From Bacillota bacterium (GTDB taxonomy: Bacteria > Bacillota > Clostridia > Lachnospirales > Lachnospiraceae), in contig JAEWIZ010000019.1 of the NCBI GenBank assembly GCA_023386815.1, positions 62,001-126,000 of the forward strand: a stretch of 64,000 nt of DNA, read 5' to 3'. Under the pieces are notes generated by a model. The model was not told the DNA's origin and ran no database searches. It saw only the letters and a program-made list of their open reading frames with translations. Positions within the stretch are counted from its first letter, which is position 1. Each line of letters starts with the position of its first letter. Below, piece after piece: positions 1 through 8,788 of the stretch. The translations under genes were made by a program, and so were the position numbers.

Positions 1-143
1 TAATGATAAAGAAGGGATGCAATAACATCCTGATTTTGGGGCTGGATCAATCTGTTTTATGGAAGAAATTTACTGAAAAGCAGATGAGTCTGGCCTTATT
101 TTAAGACTACAATAGATTCATAGCTGGTAAAATATGATTTCAA

Positions 144-175
144 TTGACAGAGAAGAAATGATGTTGTAATATAAT
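144..175 (+). promoter_or_regulatory. Putative sigma-A promoter of the lysine transporter operon
   Basis: A perfect TTGACA lies at 144-149. The best-spaced -10 is TAATAT at 167-172 (17 bp spacer); a perfect TATAAT at 170-175 would leave 20 bp. It sits just upstream of the lysine riboswitch aptamer, where the promoter is expected. Bases 1-143 show no gene I can support. Confidence 0.5.
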
Positions 176-190
176 AGCATAATTTAATAA

Positions 191-385
191 GACCTCACTA
201 AAGACGGTGAGGTAGAGGCGCGGTATGAAACAGTCTGTAGAAGAGCTTGAGCAGCAATGAGGCTACAGAGAAGGGAGTATCGCCGAAGCGGATAATACGC
301 TCAGTATTATTTTGCTGGGGCTGCAGTGAATAATTGCAGAACTGTCCAAGCGGGCTACCCGGCTTGCTTGGTTGTGCTATCTCAG
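191..385 (+). promoter_or_regulatory. Lysine riboswitch (L box)
   Basis: The sequence carries the conserved L-box blocks: GGTAGAGGCGCGG near 211, GGGAGTATCGCCGAAGC near 274, GCTGGGGCTGCAGTG near 313, GAACTGTCC near 341 and GCTATCTCAG at 376-385. P1 can form between 208-215 (TGAGGTAG) and 377-384 (CTATCTCA). The 3' strand ATCTCAG (379-385) is also complementary to CTGAGAT at 421-427, the 5' arm of the following terminator. This gives a classical switch: lysine stabilises P1 and frees the terminator (off); without lysine the antiterminator forms (on). An extra hairpin, ACCTCAC 192-198 with GTGAGGT 207-213, could compete with P1. Confidence 0.93.
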
Positions 386-418
386 AATGGGATTTTGGGG
401 TCTTGGGCTAAAATAATC

Positions 419-443
419 ACCTGAGATAATCTCAGGTTTTTTT
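419..443 (+). terminator. Riboswitch-controlled intrinsic terminator
   Basis: ACCTGAGA (419-426) pairs with TCTCAGGT (430-437) around a 3-base loop and runs into seven T residues at 437-443. Its 5' arm is shared with the antiterminator of the lysine riboswitch. It ends 35 bases before the first gene. Confidence 0.9.
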
Positions 444-478
444 ATTGTAAAAAACTTAATAAAATGGAGGAAAGATTT

Positions 479-1291
479 ATGAAAAGAAGAATATCAATTC
501 TAATGATGCTTACAATTACCATGATGCTCTTATTTACCGGCTGTGGTACAAAAGAAGACAATACCTTCCGTGTAGGAATGGAGTGCGGATATGCACCATT
601 TAACTGGACTCAGAGTGATAATTCGAATGGTGCAGTGGCTATTGAAGGAAGCCAAGATTTTGCTGGCGGTTATGATGTTGAGATTGCAAAGAAAATTGCA
701 GAAGGTCTCGGTAAGAAGCTTGTGATTGTTAAGACAGAATGGGATGGTCTGGTACCTGCTTTAACCTCTGGAAAAATAGATGCAATTATTGCAGGTATGT
801 CACCTACAGAAGAGAGAAAGCAGACGATAGACTTTACAGATAATTACTATAAATCTGACCTGGTAATGGTGGTATTAAAAGGCGGAGCTTACGAGAAGGC
901 AACTTCCATTCAGGATTTCTCCGGAGCAAAGATTACAGCACAGTTAAATACCTTCCACTATTCCGTAATTGATCAGATTCAGGATGTTCAAAAGCTAACA
1001 GCAATGGACAATTTCCCAGCAATGAGAGTTGCTCTGGAATCCGGTATCATCGACGGATATGTATCTGAGCGTCCAGAAGGTGTAAGTGCTACCTCTGCAA
1101 ATGATAAATATGCAATGGTAGAATTTACAGAAGGCTTCCAAACCTCAGAGGATGACACAGCTATCGCAGTTGGTATTAAAAAGGGAAGTGAAATAACCGC
1201 TAAAATTAATGAAGTTTTAGCAGGAGTATCTGAGGATGATCGTTTATCAATCATGGATACAGCGATTGCAAATCAGCCAGCAGCAGAATAA
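479..1291 (+). CDS. Lysine ABC transporter substrate-binding lipoprotein
   Basis: This is a family 3 periplasmic-type binding protein (SBP_bac_3) of 270 residues that captures a polar amino acid outside the cell. The N-terminus is a lipoprotein signal with lipobox FTGC and acylated Cys22. The body shows the family pattern FRVGMECGYAPFNW, then the GGYDVEIAKKIAE block and the MSPTEERK block. I start at 479 because the ribosome site GGAGGAAA (467-474) lies inside the longer reading frame that begins at 464. The lysine riboswitch upstream argues that the substrate is lysine; that is inference from regulation, since sequence alone only says polar amino acid. Permease and ATPase follow. Confidence 0.93.
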   Translation: MKRRISILMMLTITMMLLFTGCGTKEDNTFRVGMECGYAPFNWTQSDNSNGAVAIEGSQDFAGGYDVEIAKKIAEGLGKKLVIVKTEWDGLVPALTSGKIDAIIAGMSPTEERKQTIDFTDNYYKSDLVMVVLKGGAYEKATSIQDFSGAKITAQLNTFHYSVIDQIQDVQKLTAMDNFPAMRVALESGIIDGYVSERPEGVSATSANDKYAMVEFTEGFQTSEDDTAIAVGIKKGSEITAKINEVLAGVSEDDRLSIMDTAIANQPAAE

Positions 1292-1324
1292 GTATCCTGG
1301 TATTTTAGATGAACTTATTAAGGA

Positions 1325-1367
1325 TAGGTTGTCCAAAAGCGAGAATTTATTTTTGGACAGCCTATTT
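1325..1367 (+). terminator. Partial terminator between binding protein and permease
   Basis: A 14-bp stem (1325-1338 with 1351-1364, one G-U pair) is followed by only four T residues. A weak terminator after the binding-protein gene is a common way to make more binding protein than permease. Confidence 0.6.
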
Positions 1368-1673
1368 TAAGGAGAATGAGCCATTACGTTACATATGAAC
1401 TTATGACAAATGAATTTATCCCAATGAAGTAATACATAGAGTATAATAAAATTCATTTATCATAAATTCATATCATCAAAATGATCATTGTTGTTTTGAG
1501 ATTCAAGGTGTTAGCTATTAGATGTGGCCTTTGAATATAAGTAAGGGTAAATTCTGATAACTTTTATCATGACAGATGATTGAAAAGCAACAAATATGAT
1601 TTATAATAAAAGAGGATTATAGTATGATTAATTACACAGTTAAGTGTACATATAGGAAAGGTATGGTGTTCTT
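1368..1673 (+). other. Intergenic spacer with inverted repeat, no gene
   Basis: This 300-base spacer holds no convincing reading frame. It contains an imperfect inverted repeat, ATGACAAATGAATTT near 1403-1417 against AAATTCATTTATCAT near 1449-1463, which could fold into a long hairpin. There is no T tract, so it is not a terminator; mRNA stabilisation or processing of the operon transcript is possible but unsupported. Confidence 0.35.
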
Positions 1674-2438
1674 ATGACGTGGGAATGGTTAGTTAGAATA
1701 GTAACAGAGAATTGGAGGTCATTTTTATTAGGTGCAGGAGTAACGCTCCTAATCTCTATTACCGGTACGATTCTAGGTTCCGTCATTGGTTTATTGATTG
1801 GTACAGTTCGAACAATTCCAATGCCGGACAAGGGATTTAAAAGAGGTTGCTTAAAAGTGGTTAATGGATTCTTAACCGCTTATGTAGAGTTTTTCCGTGG
1901 TACTCCAATGATTGTACAGGCAATGGTAATTTATTATGGTTCCGCTCAAGGACTGGGAATTAATATGAATCCCCTTGGAGCAGCCTTGCTGATCGTGTCC
2001 ATCAACACCGGTGCTTATACCGCAGAGATTGTAAGAGGCGGTATTATTTCTATTGATAAGGGACAGTTTGAAGCGGCTCATGCCATTGGTATGAATCATA
2101 TGAAGACCATGATTCATGTTGTATTACCTCAGGTAATCCGTAACATTCTTCCTGCAATCGGTAACGAATTCGTTATTAATATCAAGGATACCTCAGTGTT
2201 AAACGTAATAGGTGTATCAGAATTATACTTTACAACAAAATCTATTGCGGGTAATAACTTCAGATACTTCGAAGCGTTCGGTGTAGCATGTGTTGTTTAT
2301 CTAGTAATGACTTTGACAGTAACTAGAATTCTTCGTTTTATTGAAAGAAAGCTAGAAGGACCTGAGAACTTTATCGTAATTCCTGGTAACCAGATGCAGG
2401 TAGAAAGACCGGAAGATGCTATCAGACATAAACAATAA
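1674..2438 (+). CDS. Lysine ABC transporter permease (HisM family)
   Basis: A 254-residue inner-membrane permease of the polar amino acid ABC family. Hydrophobic segments start near residue 17 and recur through the protein. The cytoplasmic EAA loop that docks onto the ATPase is seen as GQFEAAHAIGMNHMKTM followed by VLPQVIRNILPAIGNEFV. The ribosome site AGGAAAGG lies at 1654-1661, somewhat far (12 bases) from the ATG. The gene stands between the binding protein and the ATPase and is the only permease, so the channel is probably a homodimer. Substrate is inferred to be lysine from the riboswitch. Confidence 0.92.
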   Translation: MTWEWLVRIVTENWRSFLLGAGVTLLISITGTILGSVIGLLIGTVRTIPMPDKGFKRGCLKVVNGFLTAYVEFFRGTPMIVQAMVIYYGSAQGLGINMNPLGAALLIVSINTGAYTAEIVRGGIISIDKGQFEAAHAIGMNHMKTMIHVVLPQVIRNILPAIGNEFVINIKDTSVLNVIGVSELYFTTKSIAGNNFRYFEAFGVACVVYLVMTLTVTRILRFIERKLEGPENFIVIPGNQMQVERPEDAIRHKQ

Positions 2439-2504
2439 TGTGTGGTTTGTGATAGAAAATGGTCAATAGGAGCATGTCCTGTAGGGGCAAAATGGAGGTA
2501 TGAC

Positions 2505-3245
2505 ATGGAAAAAGTAATTGATATACAGCATTTAAAAAAATCGTTTGGAGTAAATGAGATTCTTAAGGATATTGATTTCTCTGTAAATAAAGGAGAGGTG
2601 GTATGCATCATCGGTGCATCCGGCTCAGGAAAATCAACCCTGCTTCGTTGTATTAATCTGTTGGAGAAGCCAAGCGGAGGCGAGATTATATATAATGGAG
2701 AAAACATATTGGATGACAAGCATGATATCTATGCTTATAGAACAAAGCTGGGAATGGTATTCCAGCAGTTTAACCTGTTCAATAATCACAATGTATTAAA
2801 CAACTGTACCGTTGGACAGATTAAGGTATTAAAGAGAAGTAAGGAAGAAGCAGAAGCAGTTGCGTTGAAATACCTGAAGGTTGTTGGTATGGATCAATAC
2901 ATCAATGCAAAGCCAAAGCAGCTATCCGGTGGACAGAAGCAGCGTGTTGCTATTGCACGTGCCTTATCTATGGAACCGGATGTGCTCTTGTTCGATGAGC
3001 CTACTTCAGCACTTGATCCAGAGATGGTAGGTGAGGTTCTTAGCGTTATGAAGGAGCTGGCTAAGACCGGCTTGACCATGCTTGTGGTTACTCATGAGAT
3101 GGGATTTGCAAAGGAAGTATCTAATCGTGTTGTATTCATGGACAAGGGTGTTATAGCGGAAGAGGGTACACCGGATCAGATCTTTAATAATCCAACCCAG
3201 GAAAGAACGAAGGAATTCTTAAAGAGAGTTTTAAACCAACAATAG
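2505..3245 (+). CDS. Lysine ABC transporter ATP-binding protein (GlnQ family)
   Basis: The 246-residue ATPase drives the importer. Walker A is GASGSGKST at residues 37-45, the Q-loop is in FQQFNLF, the ABC signature is LSGGQKQR and Walker B is VLLFDEPTSALD followed by the switch His in VVTHEM. I start at ATG 2505, preceded by ATGGAGGT, because the 21 extra codons of the longer frame (from 2442) do not align with the family. It ends the operon; a long hairpin terminator follows. Confidence 0.94.
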   Translation: MEKVIDIQHLKKSFGVNEILKDIDFSVNKGEVVCIIGASGSGKSTLLRCINLLEKPSGGEIIYNGENILDDKHDIYAYRTKLGMVFQQFNLFNNHNVLNNCTVGQIKVLKRSKEEAEAVALKYLKVVGMDQYINAKPKQLSGGQKQRVAIARALSMEPDVLLFDEPTSALDPEMVGEVLSVMKELAKTGLTMLVVTHEMGFAKEVSNRVVFMDKGVIAEEGTPDQIFNNPTQERTKEFLKRVLNQQ

Positions 3246-3350
3246 ACGTTAGGTGGCATAGGAGAGGTTTCATTCTTGGTGTTAACAAGTGCAGTGAAAC
3301 TTAAAAATACCGAAAAATAGTGAATAAAATAATAACATAACATAAAAACA

Positions 3351-3432
3351 AAGAAAGCAACTATCTTGTAATTTACCCAATTAAAGTCTAACTTATTGGG
3401 GGTACATCAACTTGATAGCTGCTTTCTTTATT
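3351..3432 (+). terminator. Long hairpin terminator of the lysine transporter operon
   Basis: AAGAAAGCAACTATC (3351-3365) pairs with GATAGCTGCTTTCTT (about 3414-3428), enclosing a second smaller hairpin, and is followed by TTTA-rich sequence. It also lies downstream of the converging D-aminopeptidase gene and may act on both strands. Confidence 0.6.
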
Positions 3433-3492
3433 TAAGGGGCTGGAGCCCTATTATAATAACCATGTCTCACTTTTAATAATGTTAAAGATCAA

Positions 3493-4308
3493 TTAATTAC
3501 TGTTCGCAATTTTTATCATAGCTGTTAATGCTCTGTAAATGTCGATAATTGATTTTCCGCTATATGATACAATAGTGGGTTCAATTAATTCTGTTCCTGG
3601 CATTATTGATGCAAATTCAGCTTGGCCACTATTTAAAAAAGTAACCTTCATTTTAGGTAGCTCTTGTAGTTTAGTAGGAGCAATATTCTTGGCATTATTT
3701 AGAGCAATTTTAACTTTTTCTTTTATTTTTCCATATGCTACAGCTGGTGTTAAACATTTTGCGCAATATCTTCCATATGACGTTTTAACTACAACTGTTT
3801 CTATTGCAGCATTTACCTCTTTTACTTCCTCTTCAAGAATGTTGTCGCCGGATACCAAAACAACAGGTACATTAAAGTGACCCGCAACACATGCATTCAT
3901 ATAAAACTCACCAACATCCTTACCGTTTATATTTATATTTGAAATCACACCTCCATGAAAAGAGTGACTCAAAACACCGCTTACATTCATTCTGGAATGA
4001 TATCCTATTAATATTACTGCGTCAAAAGAGGAATCTAATCCTTCCATCATAGCGCCCTTATGTGACGAACCTATAATTAACTGTGCTTTATCGTTTAAAG
4101 CTTCTATCAGTAAATTACTTCCGGCACCATGTAGATCATTTACAAAAATTTCTGTAGCGCCAATCTCAATAGCTCCTTCGATGACTGCATTAACTTCGTT
4201 AGTCATAAGTTCTCTTGATCTTTGATAGTCTCTCTCCCCAGGTATCACTTGATTAATAGCAACAATTCCACTTATTCCTTCTATATCTGCTGAAATATAG
4301 ACTTTCAC
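3493..4308 (-). CDS. dppA: D-aminopeptidase, DppA family (peptidase M55)
   Basis: A 271-residue zinc aminopeptidase that removes N-terminal D-amino acids from short peptides, probably peptidoglycan-derived D-Ala peptides. The M55 ligand pattern is intact: SADIEG with Asp8 and Glu10, NDLHG with His60, GYHS with His104, His115 in LSHSFHGG (the nucleophile position of Bacillus DppA) and Glu134 in VGEFYMN. The start is GTG at 4308 with a weak AAGGCG ribosome site; the overlapping ATG one base earlier gives an immediate stop. It stands alone, without the dppBCDE transport genes of Bacillus. No signal peptide, so cytoplasmic. Confidence 0.92.
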   Translation of the reverse strand: MKVYISADIEGISGIVAINQVIPGERDYQRSRELMTNEVNAVIEGAIEIGATEIFVNDLHGAGSNLLIEALNDKAQLIIGSSHKGAMMEGLDSSFDAVILIGYHSRMNVSGVLSHSFHGGVISNININGKDVGEFYMNACVAGHFNVPVVLVSGDNILEEEVKEVNAAIETVVVKTSYGRYCAKCLTPAVAYGKIKEKVKIALNNAKNIAPTKLQELPKMKVTFLNSGQAEFASIMPGTELIEPTIVSYSGKSIIDIYRALTAMIKIANSN

Positions 4309-4348
4309 ATGATCACGCCTTTTATATTAATCTCTAGTAACATATCCG

Positions 4349-4786
4349 TTATTGACAAAGCTTTGCAACAACTTCATTAATTAATTTACCATCTGCTTTA
4401 CCTTTTAACTCACCCATAATGCTCTTCATAATCATACCTTTGTTCTTGGTAGCAACAAGATCAGCATATTTCCCGGTGATAAAGGAATGGATCTCATCCT
4501 CAGACATCATGGAAGGAGCATATTCTGCAATAACGTCATGGGTTGCCTGATAACCAGCCTTTAATTCAACTCTCTCTGCTGGGCAAGTATCTATCTGTTC
4601 TTTCACAAGCTTTAATTCTTTTAAGATAGCGCGATCAACTAATTCCTCCGGAATAGCTTCACGACAGCCCTCGTCAATTGCCATTTTCTTAACTGCTGAT
4701 ATTAAAGTAGAGATGGCATCCTTACGAACTTTATCGTGAGCCTTCATTGCTGCTACCATATCTTTTTGTAATTGTTCTAATTGCAT
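4349..4786 (-). CDS. GatB/YqeY domain protein
   Basis: A 145-residue stand-alone YqeY protein, the family related to the tail domain of GatB in the Asp/Glu-tRNA amidotransferase. The usual length is about 148 and the pattern fits: an N-terminal helix MQLEQLQKDMVAAMKAHDK, then the KDAISTLISAVKK block and the C-terminal TKNKGMIMKSIMGELKGKADGKLINEVV block. A clear AGGAGGTAAC ribosome site precedes the ATG. Its cellular role is not established; a tRNA-binding function is usually guessed. Confidence 0.93.
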   Translation of the reverse strand: MQLEQLQKDMVAAMKAHDKVRKDAISTLISAVKKMAIDEGCREAIPEELVDRAILKELKLVKEQIDTCPAERVELKAGYQATHDVIAEYAPSMMSEDEIHSFITGKYADLVATKNKGMIMKSIMGELKGKADGKLINEVVAKLCQ

Positions 4787-5023
4787 AAATGTTACCTCCT
4801 AAATCAAATTACAGTTCATTCCCATTGATTCACTGATAAAATCAATGTTATGTGATATTAATCACCAATAAAGACAGTATATTCCATCAGGTTAAGATAT
4901 TCAAGAAAAAATTGTTACCAGAAAGCCTGGTGACTGAATTCTTCCCTTCTTATAGCTATTTCAAGCATATTGAGAAAAATATGGTGAAGCAGCTAAGAAG
5001 ATGATATCAATTTTGGGATGAAA

Positions 5024-5095
5024 ATTCCTAAAGAGCAAATATTACGAGTGAATTCTTAGAGAGCAAACATTTGTGAGTATATTCCTAGAGAGCAA
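5024..5095 (+). repeat. Three imperfect 28-29 bp direct repeats
   Basis: Units beginning ATTCCTAAAGAGCAAA (5024), ATTCTTAGAGAGCAAA (5052) and ATTCCTAGAGAGCAAG (5081) follow each other at 28-29 bp spacing in the 434-bp gap before the glycosyltransferase gene. The rest of the gap (4787-5220) contains no gene I can support. Confidence 0.6.
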
Positions 5096-5220
5096 GGATA
5101 GGTTACAAATCCTCTTGCATAGGAGCTATGAGTTTGTGAGGTGATATAAAAATGCTATATTTTCTCGAATCTTAGGAGTATAATGAAACCCGATAAGTTT
5201 TAAAGAGAGGACACAAGACT

Positions 5221-6402
5221 ATGAAAAAAATAGTGATGTTTATCGGTGGAATTGAAACAACAGAGTATTTCACAAAGCAATTGGAGAAAGCCTTTGTAAC
5301 ATTCGGACATAGTGTGTTTCTTTTCCAATTAGAGAAAGAAGAGGAAGAGTTTCCGAGGTTATGTGAGTTTATAGAAAGAGGAAATACGGTTATGGTAACC
5401 TTTAATTATCATGGATTAAATGAAGAAAAGGTATTCTATCAAGGAGGGACGCTATTCTGGAAAGAATGGGAGATACCTTGCTATAATATCATGCTTGACC
5501 ACCCTTTCTATTATCATAAATATCTTAATTCCATGCCTCCGCTTTATTATAATCTATGCATTGATCAGGGACATGACCGATATATTGAGCGATTTTTCCC
5601 AGGGATAAAGAGAGGACCACTTCTTCCTCTAGCGGGGACAGAGGTTCTACATAAGAAGATAACCGAGCGTACTATGGATCTTGTAATGACCGGACACTAT
5701 ACGCCTCCCCGCAAATTCGAAAAGCATATCACACGAATTGACGAGGAGTATACCCAGTTCTATTATAGAATTATTCATGATCTAATTAATAACCCCACAA
5801 TGGGTATGGAAGAAGCGTTTGAAAAGCATCTTAAAATGGATATGCCGGATATCAGTGACCAGGATTTACTTTTGTGTATGGAGAACATGATATTCATCGA
5901 TTTATATGTACGCTTTCATTTCCGGGGTGAGGTAGTGAAGGTACTTGTAGATAATGGCTTTCAAGTGCATGTAGTTGGAAGTGGATGGGAGTTGCTGGAT
6001 TGTGAGCATCCGGAGAATATCATTCATCTGGGGGCAAAGAATTCTATTGGATGTCTGAATGCGATAGCAGATAGTAAACTCTCCTTGAACGTTATGCCCT
6101 GGTTTAAGGAAGGAGCTCATGACCGGGTATTTAATTCTATGGTGAATGGAGCAGTATGTATTAGTGATGAAAGTGTATGGATGTTGGAGAAGTTAAAGGA
6201 AGGCGAAGAGATTATCTTTTATCGGTTAAATGAATTAGATAAGTTGTCAATGATAGTTAAAAAGTTATTAGCTGATCAGGATCGGCTGCAGTTGATTGCT
6301 GATCGAGGATATGAGAAAGCCAGGATAGGGCATACCTGGACAGCTAGGGCAGAAGTGTTGTCAAAGTTGATTGAAGGATCGTTTGCTGAATTCACTCCGT
6401 AA
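5221..6402 (+). CDS. CgeB-like glycosyltransferase
   Basis: A 393-residue cytosolic protein resembling the DUF3880/CgeB glycosyltransferases of Clostridia and Bacillus. The N-terminal half shows a Rossmann-like start (KKIVMFIGGIETTEYF) and the LDHPFYYHKYL block. The C-terminal half has the GT-B pattern HVVGSGWELL, LNVMPWFKEGAHDRVFNSMVNGAV and ESVWMLEKLKEGEEIIFY typical of Glyco_trans_1_2. Relatives decorate spore coats or cell-surface proteins; the acceptor here is unknown. It is monocistronic, with AAAGAGAGGA before the ATG, and has no sugar-nucleotide genes beside it. Confidence 0.8.
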   Translation: MKKIVMFIGGIETTEYFTKQLEKAFVTFGHSVFLFQLEKEEEEFPRLCEFIERGNTVMVTFNYHGLNEEKVFYQGGTLFWKEWEIPCYNIMLDHPFYYHKYLNSMPPLYYNLCIDQGHDRYIERFFPGIKRGPLLPLAGTEVLHKKITERTMDLVMTGHYTPPRKFEKHITRIDEEYTQFYYRIIHDLINNPTMGMEEAFEKHLKMDMPDISDQDLLLCMENMIFIDLYVRFHFRGEVVKVLVDNGFQVHVVGSGWELLDCEHPENIIHLGAKNSIGCLNAIADSKLSLNVMPWFKEGAHDRVFNSMVNGAVCISDESVWMLEKLKEGEEIIFYRLNELDKLSMIVKKLLADQDRLQLIADRGYEKARIGHTWTARAEVLSKLIEGSFAEFTP

Positions 6403-6518
6403 TAATTAATGATAAGCGTTTTGAGAATTTTATGTACAGCCTACTGCTAATCATATTAATTCAGGAATAGGTTCAAACTTTGATAATTATAGAAATCAAC
6501 ATTATTGCGAAACTGGAA

Positions 6519-7523
6519 CTACTCAGTAACGGTTACAGTACATCGTACCTTGGTGCCATCTTCAGCTGCATAGATATAGGCTTTTCCCTTTTGCAAGGCT
6601 TTGATATCCCCGTGTGCATTCACAGAAACGATATTAGAATTGCTGGAGGTCCAGGTTGGGGGATTACCGGAAGAAACGCTTGCCGTAAGGGTAGAGCTAC
6701 CACCCTTTTTAAGGGTTGTTTCTGTAGAACTTAGGGTGATCTCAGGCTTTTGAACAGTAATCTCACAGGTTTGTGTTACCCCATCTACGGTAGCAGTAAT
6801 AATTGCTATACCATGCTTGATTGCTGTTACAGTTCCAGTAGCATCTACAAGGGCTACGCTTGTTTTATTCGTTTTCCAGGTGGGTTTTGCAGAGGAGGAT
6901 ATGGTTGCCTTTAGTTGAAGAGTTTTTCCACGGTATAGTGTTGCCGAGGTTTTATTTAGCTGTACTGAGGGGAGTTTAACAGTTACCTGACAAATTGCAC
7001 TGGTACCGTTGGCAGTAGCGGTTATGGTAGTCTCACCAGGTTTTATACCTGTAACTTTACCATATTCATCTACAGTTGCTATACTTTTTTTGCTGCTTTT
7101 CCAGGTCACAGGAGAATTGTTGGAGGTGGTAGCAGACAGAAAAAGTGTTTCACCATGTTCAATACTTGCCTTCTCTTTGTTCATTGAAACTTTAGTTTTA
7201 TTAACAACTACCTGGCAGGAAGCTTCTGCATTTTTTATTTTTGCAGTTATGATTGCGGTCCCTGCCTTTTTTGCTGTTATAACTCCATAGGTATTAACGG
7301 AAGCAATTTTTGAATCACTACTTTTCCAGGTTACGGACTTACCTGTGGAACTAACAGCAACAATATAGAGTTCGGCTCCTATATCAAGATTTGCTTTATA
7401 TTGTGACAATATAATAAATGATAAATCTGAGGTTAATGCAGAAGCTTCCTGAATTGGTATAGAAAAATTAACAAAACTAAAGCATAAGACGAGAGTTAAT
7501 AGAATTTTCGTGATTTTTTTCAT
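6519..7523 (-). CDS. Secreted protein of tandem Big_2 Ig-like domains
   Basis: A 334-residue exported protein: a signal peptide (KKITKILLTLVLCFSFVNFS, cleaved near residue 29), then about four Ig-like Big_2 domains of roughly 78 residues. Each carries the family signature of the form WKSSDSKIASVN.YG.ITAKKAGTAIITA. Such domains are extracellular spacers or weak carbohydrate binders. There is no LPxTG, SLH or catalytic domain, so how it stays on the cell is not visible. It is divergent from the Tad-like operon that begins at 7886 and could be a surface partner of it, but nothing in the sequence proves that. The ribosome site is AGGAGGAATCC. Confidence 0.88.
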   Translation of the reverse strand: MKKITKILLTLVLCFSFVNFSIPIQEASALTSDLSFIILSQYKANLDIGAELYIVAVSSTGKSVTWKSSDSKIASVNTYGVITAKKAGTAIITAKIKNAEASCQVVVNKTKVSMNKEKASIEHGETLFLSATTSNNSPVTWKSSKKSIATVDEYGKVTGIKPGETTITATANGTSAICQVTVKLPSVQLNKTSATLYRGKTLQLKATISSSAKPTWKTNKTSVALVDATGTVTAIKHGIAIITATVDGVTQTCEITVQKPEITLSSTETTLKKGGSSTLTASVSSGNPPTWTSSNSNIVSVNAHGDIKALQKGKAYIYAAEDGTKVRCTVTVTE

Positions 7524-7885
7524 GGATTCCTCCTTTCATGATAGAGGGAGTGAATACCAGCAAACTGTAACTATTGTAGCACCATTGGTAATTGATGTAA
7601 ATAAAAGCGATCAACCATCGGTTGGAATTGTAAAATTTACACAAAAAATTGTAAAATTTATGTGGAAAAGTTTGCTTATAAAATTATTTACAATAATGCA
7701 GCTTTCGATTATGATATACATATCTTGTAAAATTCTATATCTTGTATAATTCATTTCAATCGGTCTTGTACGACATTCTTTTATCTTCCTAGCCTTTAGT
7801 CATAAGGTTTGAAAAGTATGATGGACTAGGCTGAGTATCACTATTTCTTTATTTTCCTTAGTAAAACATAATAGGAGGGGTTTAT
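7524..7885 (+). other. Divergent intergenic region before the Tad-like operon
   Basis: This 362-base region must hold the promoters of the leftward Ig-repeat gene and the rightward Tad-like operon. It contains the repeated 13-mer ATTGTAAAATTTA at 7627-7639 and 7648-7660 and a related CTTGTAAAATTCTA near 7724. TATAAT at 7745-7750 is a possible -10, without a convincing -35. A hairpin can form between AGCCTTTAGTC (7791-7801) and GACTAGGCT (7824-7832), 54 bases before the first gene. The 79-residue frame through it is not protein-like. Confidence 0.4.
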
Positions 7886-8788
7886 TTGATCATTGCATTT
7901 TGGAGTAATGCAAACGAAAAATGCTCAGTTACTGCCAACATGGCGGCTATCAGTACAGCATGTGTTATCCGATATCCTTATACTGTAGTCATCATGGAAA
8001 ACTTTCTGAGCAGGAGTAATCTTAGAACAGCATTCTATGGCAGAGAAAATATCAGCTTTGTCAACGAAGTGGGAGCGAACTACTATGACGGAAACGGAAT
8101 GGAAGGGCTGATTCGAAAAATTTATCGTGGAGATATAAATTATTTTCTAGATTCCTATGTAAAGCAGATTATACCGAGGAGACTATACTATATTCCCCAA
8201 CGACGATGTATTCATAGTGAAATTTTTGACTATGAATTTGAACATGGGATAGAGCGTTTATTAAAAATGATGGAGGAATATGCCGATATCAGTTTTATTG
8301 ATACGGCCAGCCATCATAATCTAAGTACTAAAACAATTCTAGAAAAAGCAGATCTAATTGTAGTAAATCTATGTCAAAATCAAAATATCTTAGAAGATTT
8401 CTTTCAAAACTATTCTTCATTAATTTCCAAATCAATCTTTCTCATTAGCCAATATGAATATCATACAAAGATGTCATGCAAGAAAATAGGCATTAGGTAT
8501 GATCTTCCCTTAGAAAATCTGATTGCAATTCCAGAAAATGAACTATTCCAGATCGCTTGTAGGAATGGAGGAGTAAAGGATTTTATTGATAATAATAATA
8601 ACTGTGGGAAAGAAAATGTTAATTTTCTATTCATGCATGCAATAAGGAAGGCAACTCATCTCATTCTAAAAAAGGCTGTTGAGGCAGAAAGAAGTAGGGA
8701 GTTATCAGTACAGATGCCTCAGAGTTCAAGTTTAAACAAAGAGGATTCTTCGAGCGAAGAGGAGGTATTGTGTTTTGGGCTGAAATAG
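7886..8788 (+). CDS. ParA/CpaE-like protein with degenerate P-loop (Tad-like operon)
   Basis: This 300-residue protein has the fold of a MinD/ParA-type ATPase but no usable nucleotide loop: where Walker A should be it reads SNANEKCSVTAN, lacking the two lysines. The central part (ISFIDTASHHNLSTKTILEKADLIVVNLCQNQNIL) aligns well with the third ParA-like protein of the operon (CMFIDTNPGMKEL...). In Tad systems CpaE/TadZ localises the machine to a pole. The start is TTG at 7886 behind AGGAGGGG. First gene of the 16.5-kb operon; its end overlaps the next gene by 19 bases. Function inferred from position and homology only. Confidence 0.7.
   Translation: MIIAFWSNANEKCSVTANMAAISTACVIRYPYTVVIMENFLSRSNLRTAFYGRENISFVNEVGANYYDGNGMEGLIRKIYRGDINYFLDSYVKQIIPRRLYYIPQRRCIHSEIFDYEFEHGIERLLKMMEEYADISFIDTASHHNLSTKTILEKADLIVVNLCQNQNILEDFFQNYSSLISKSIFLISQYEYHTKMSCKKIGIRYDLPLENLIAIPENELFQIACRNGGVKDFIDNNNNCGKENVNFLFMHAIRKATHLILKKAVEAERSRELSVQMPQSSSLNKEDSSSEEEVLCFGLK

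Noticed and set aside
2442..2504. Longer N-terminus of the ATPase gene
   Set aside because: The 21 extra residues do not match the family, and the ribosome site ATGGAGGT lies just before ATG 2505.
6480..7290. Plus-strand frames opposite the Ig-repeat gene (6480-6734, 7009-7290)
   Set aside because: They are shadows of the repetitive minus-strand gene and have no ribosome sites.
7788..7833. c-di-GMP or other known riboswitch before the Tad-like operon
   Set aside because: Only one bulged hairpin; none of the conserved blocks of GEMM or other families I know.
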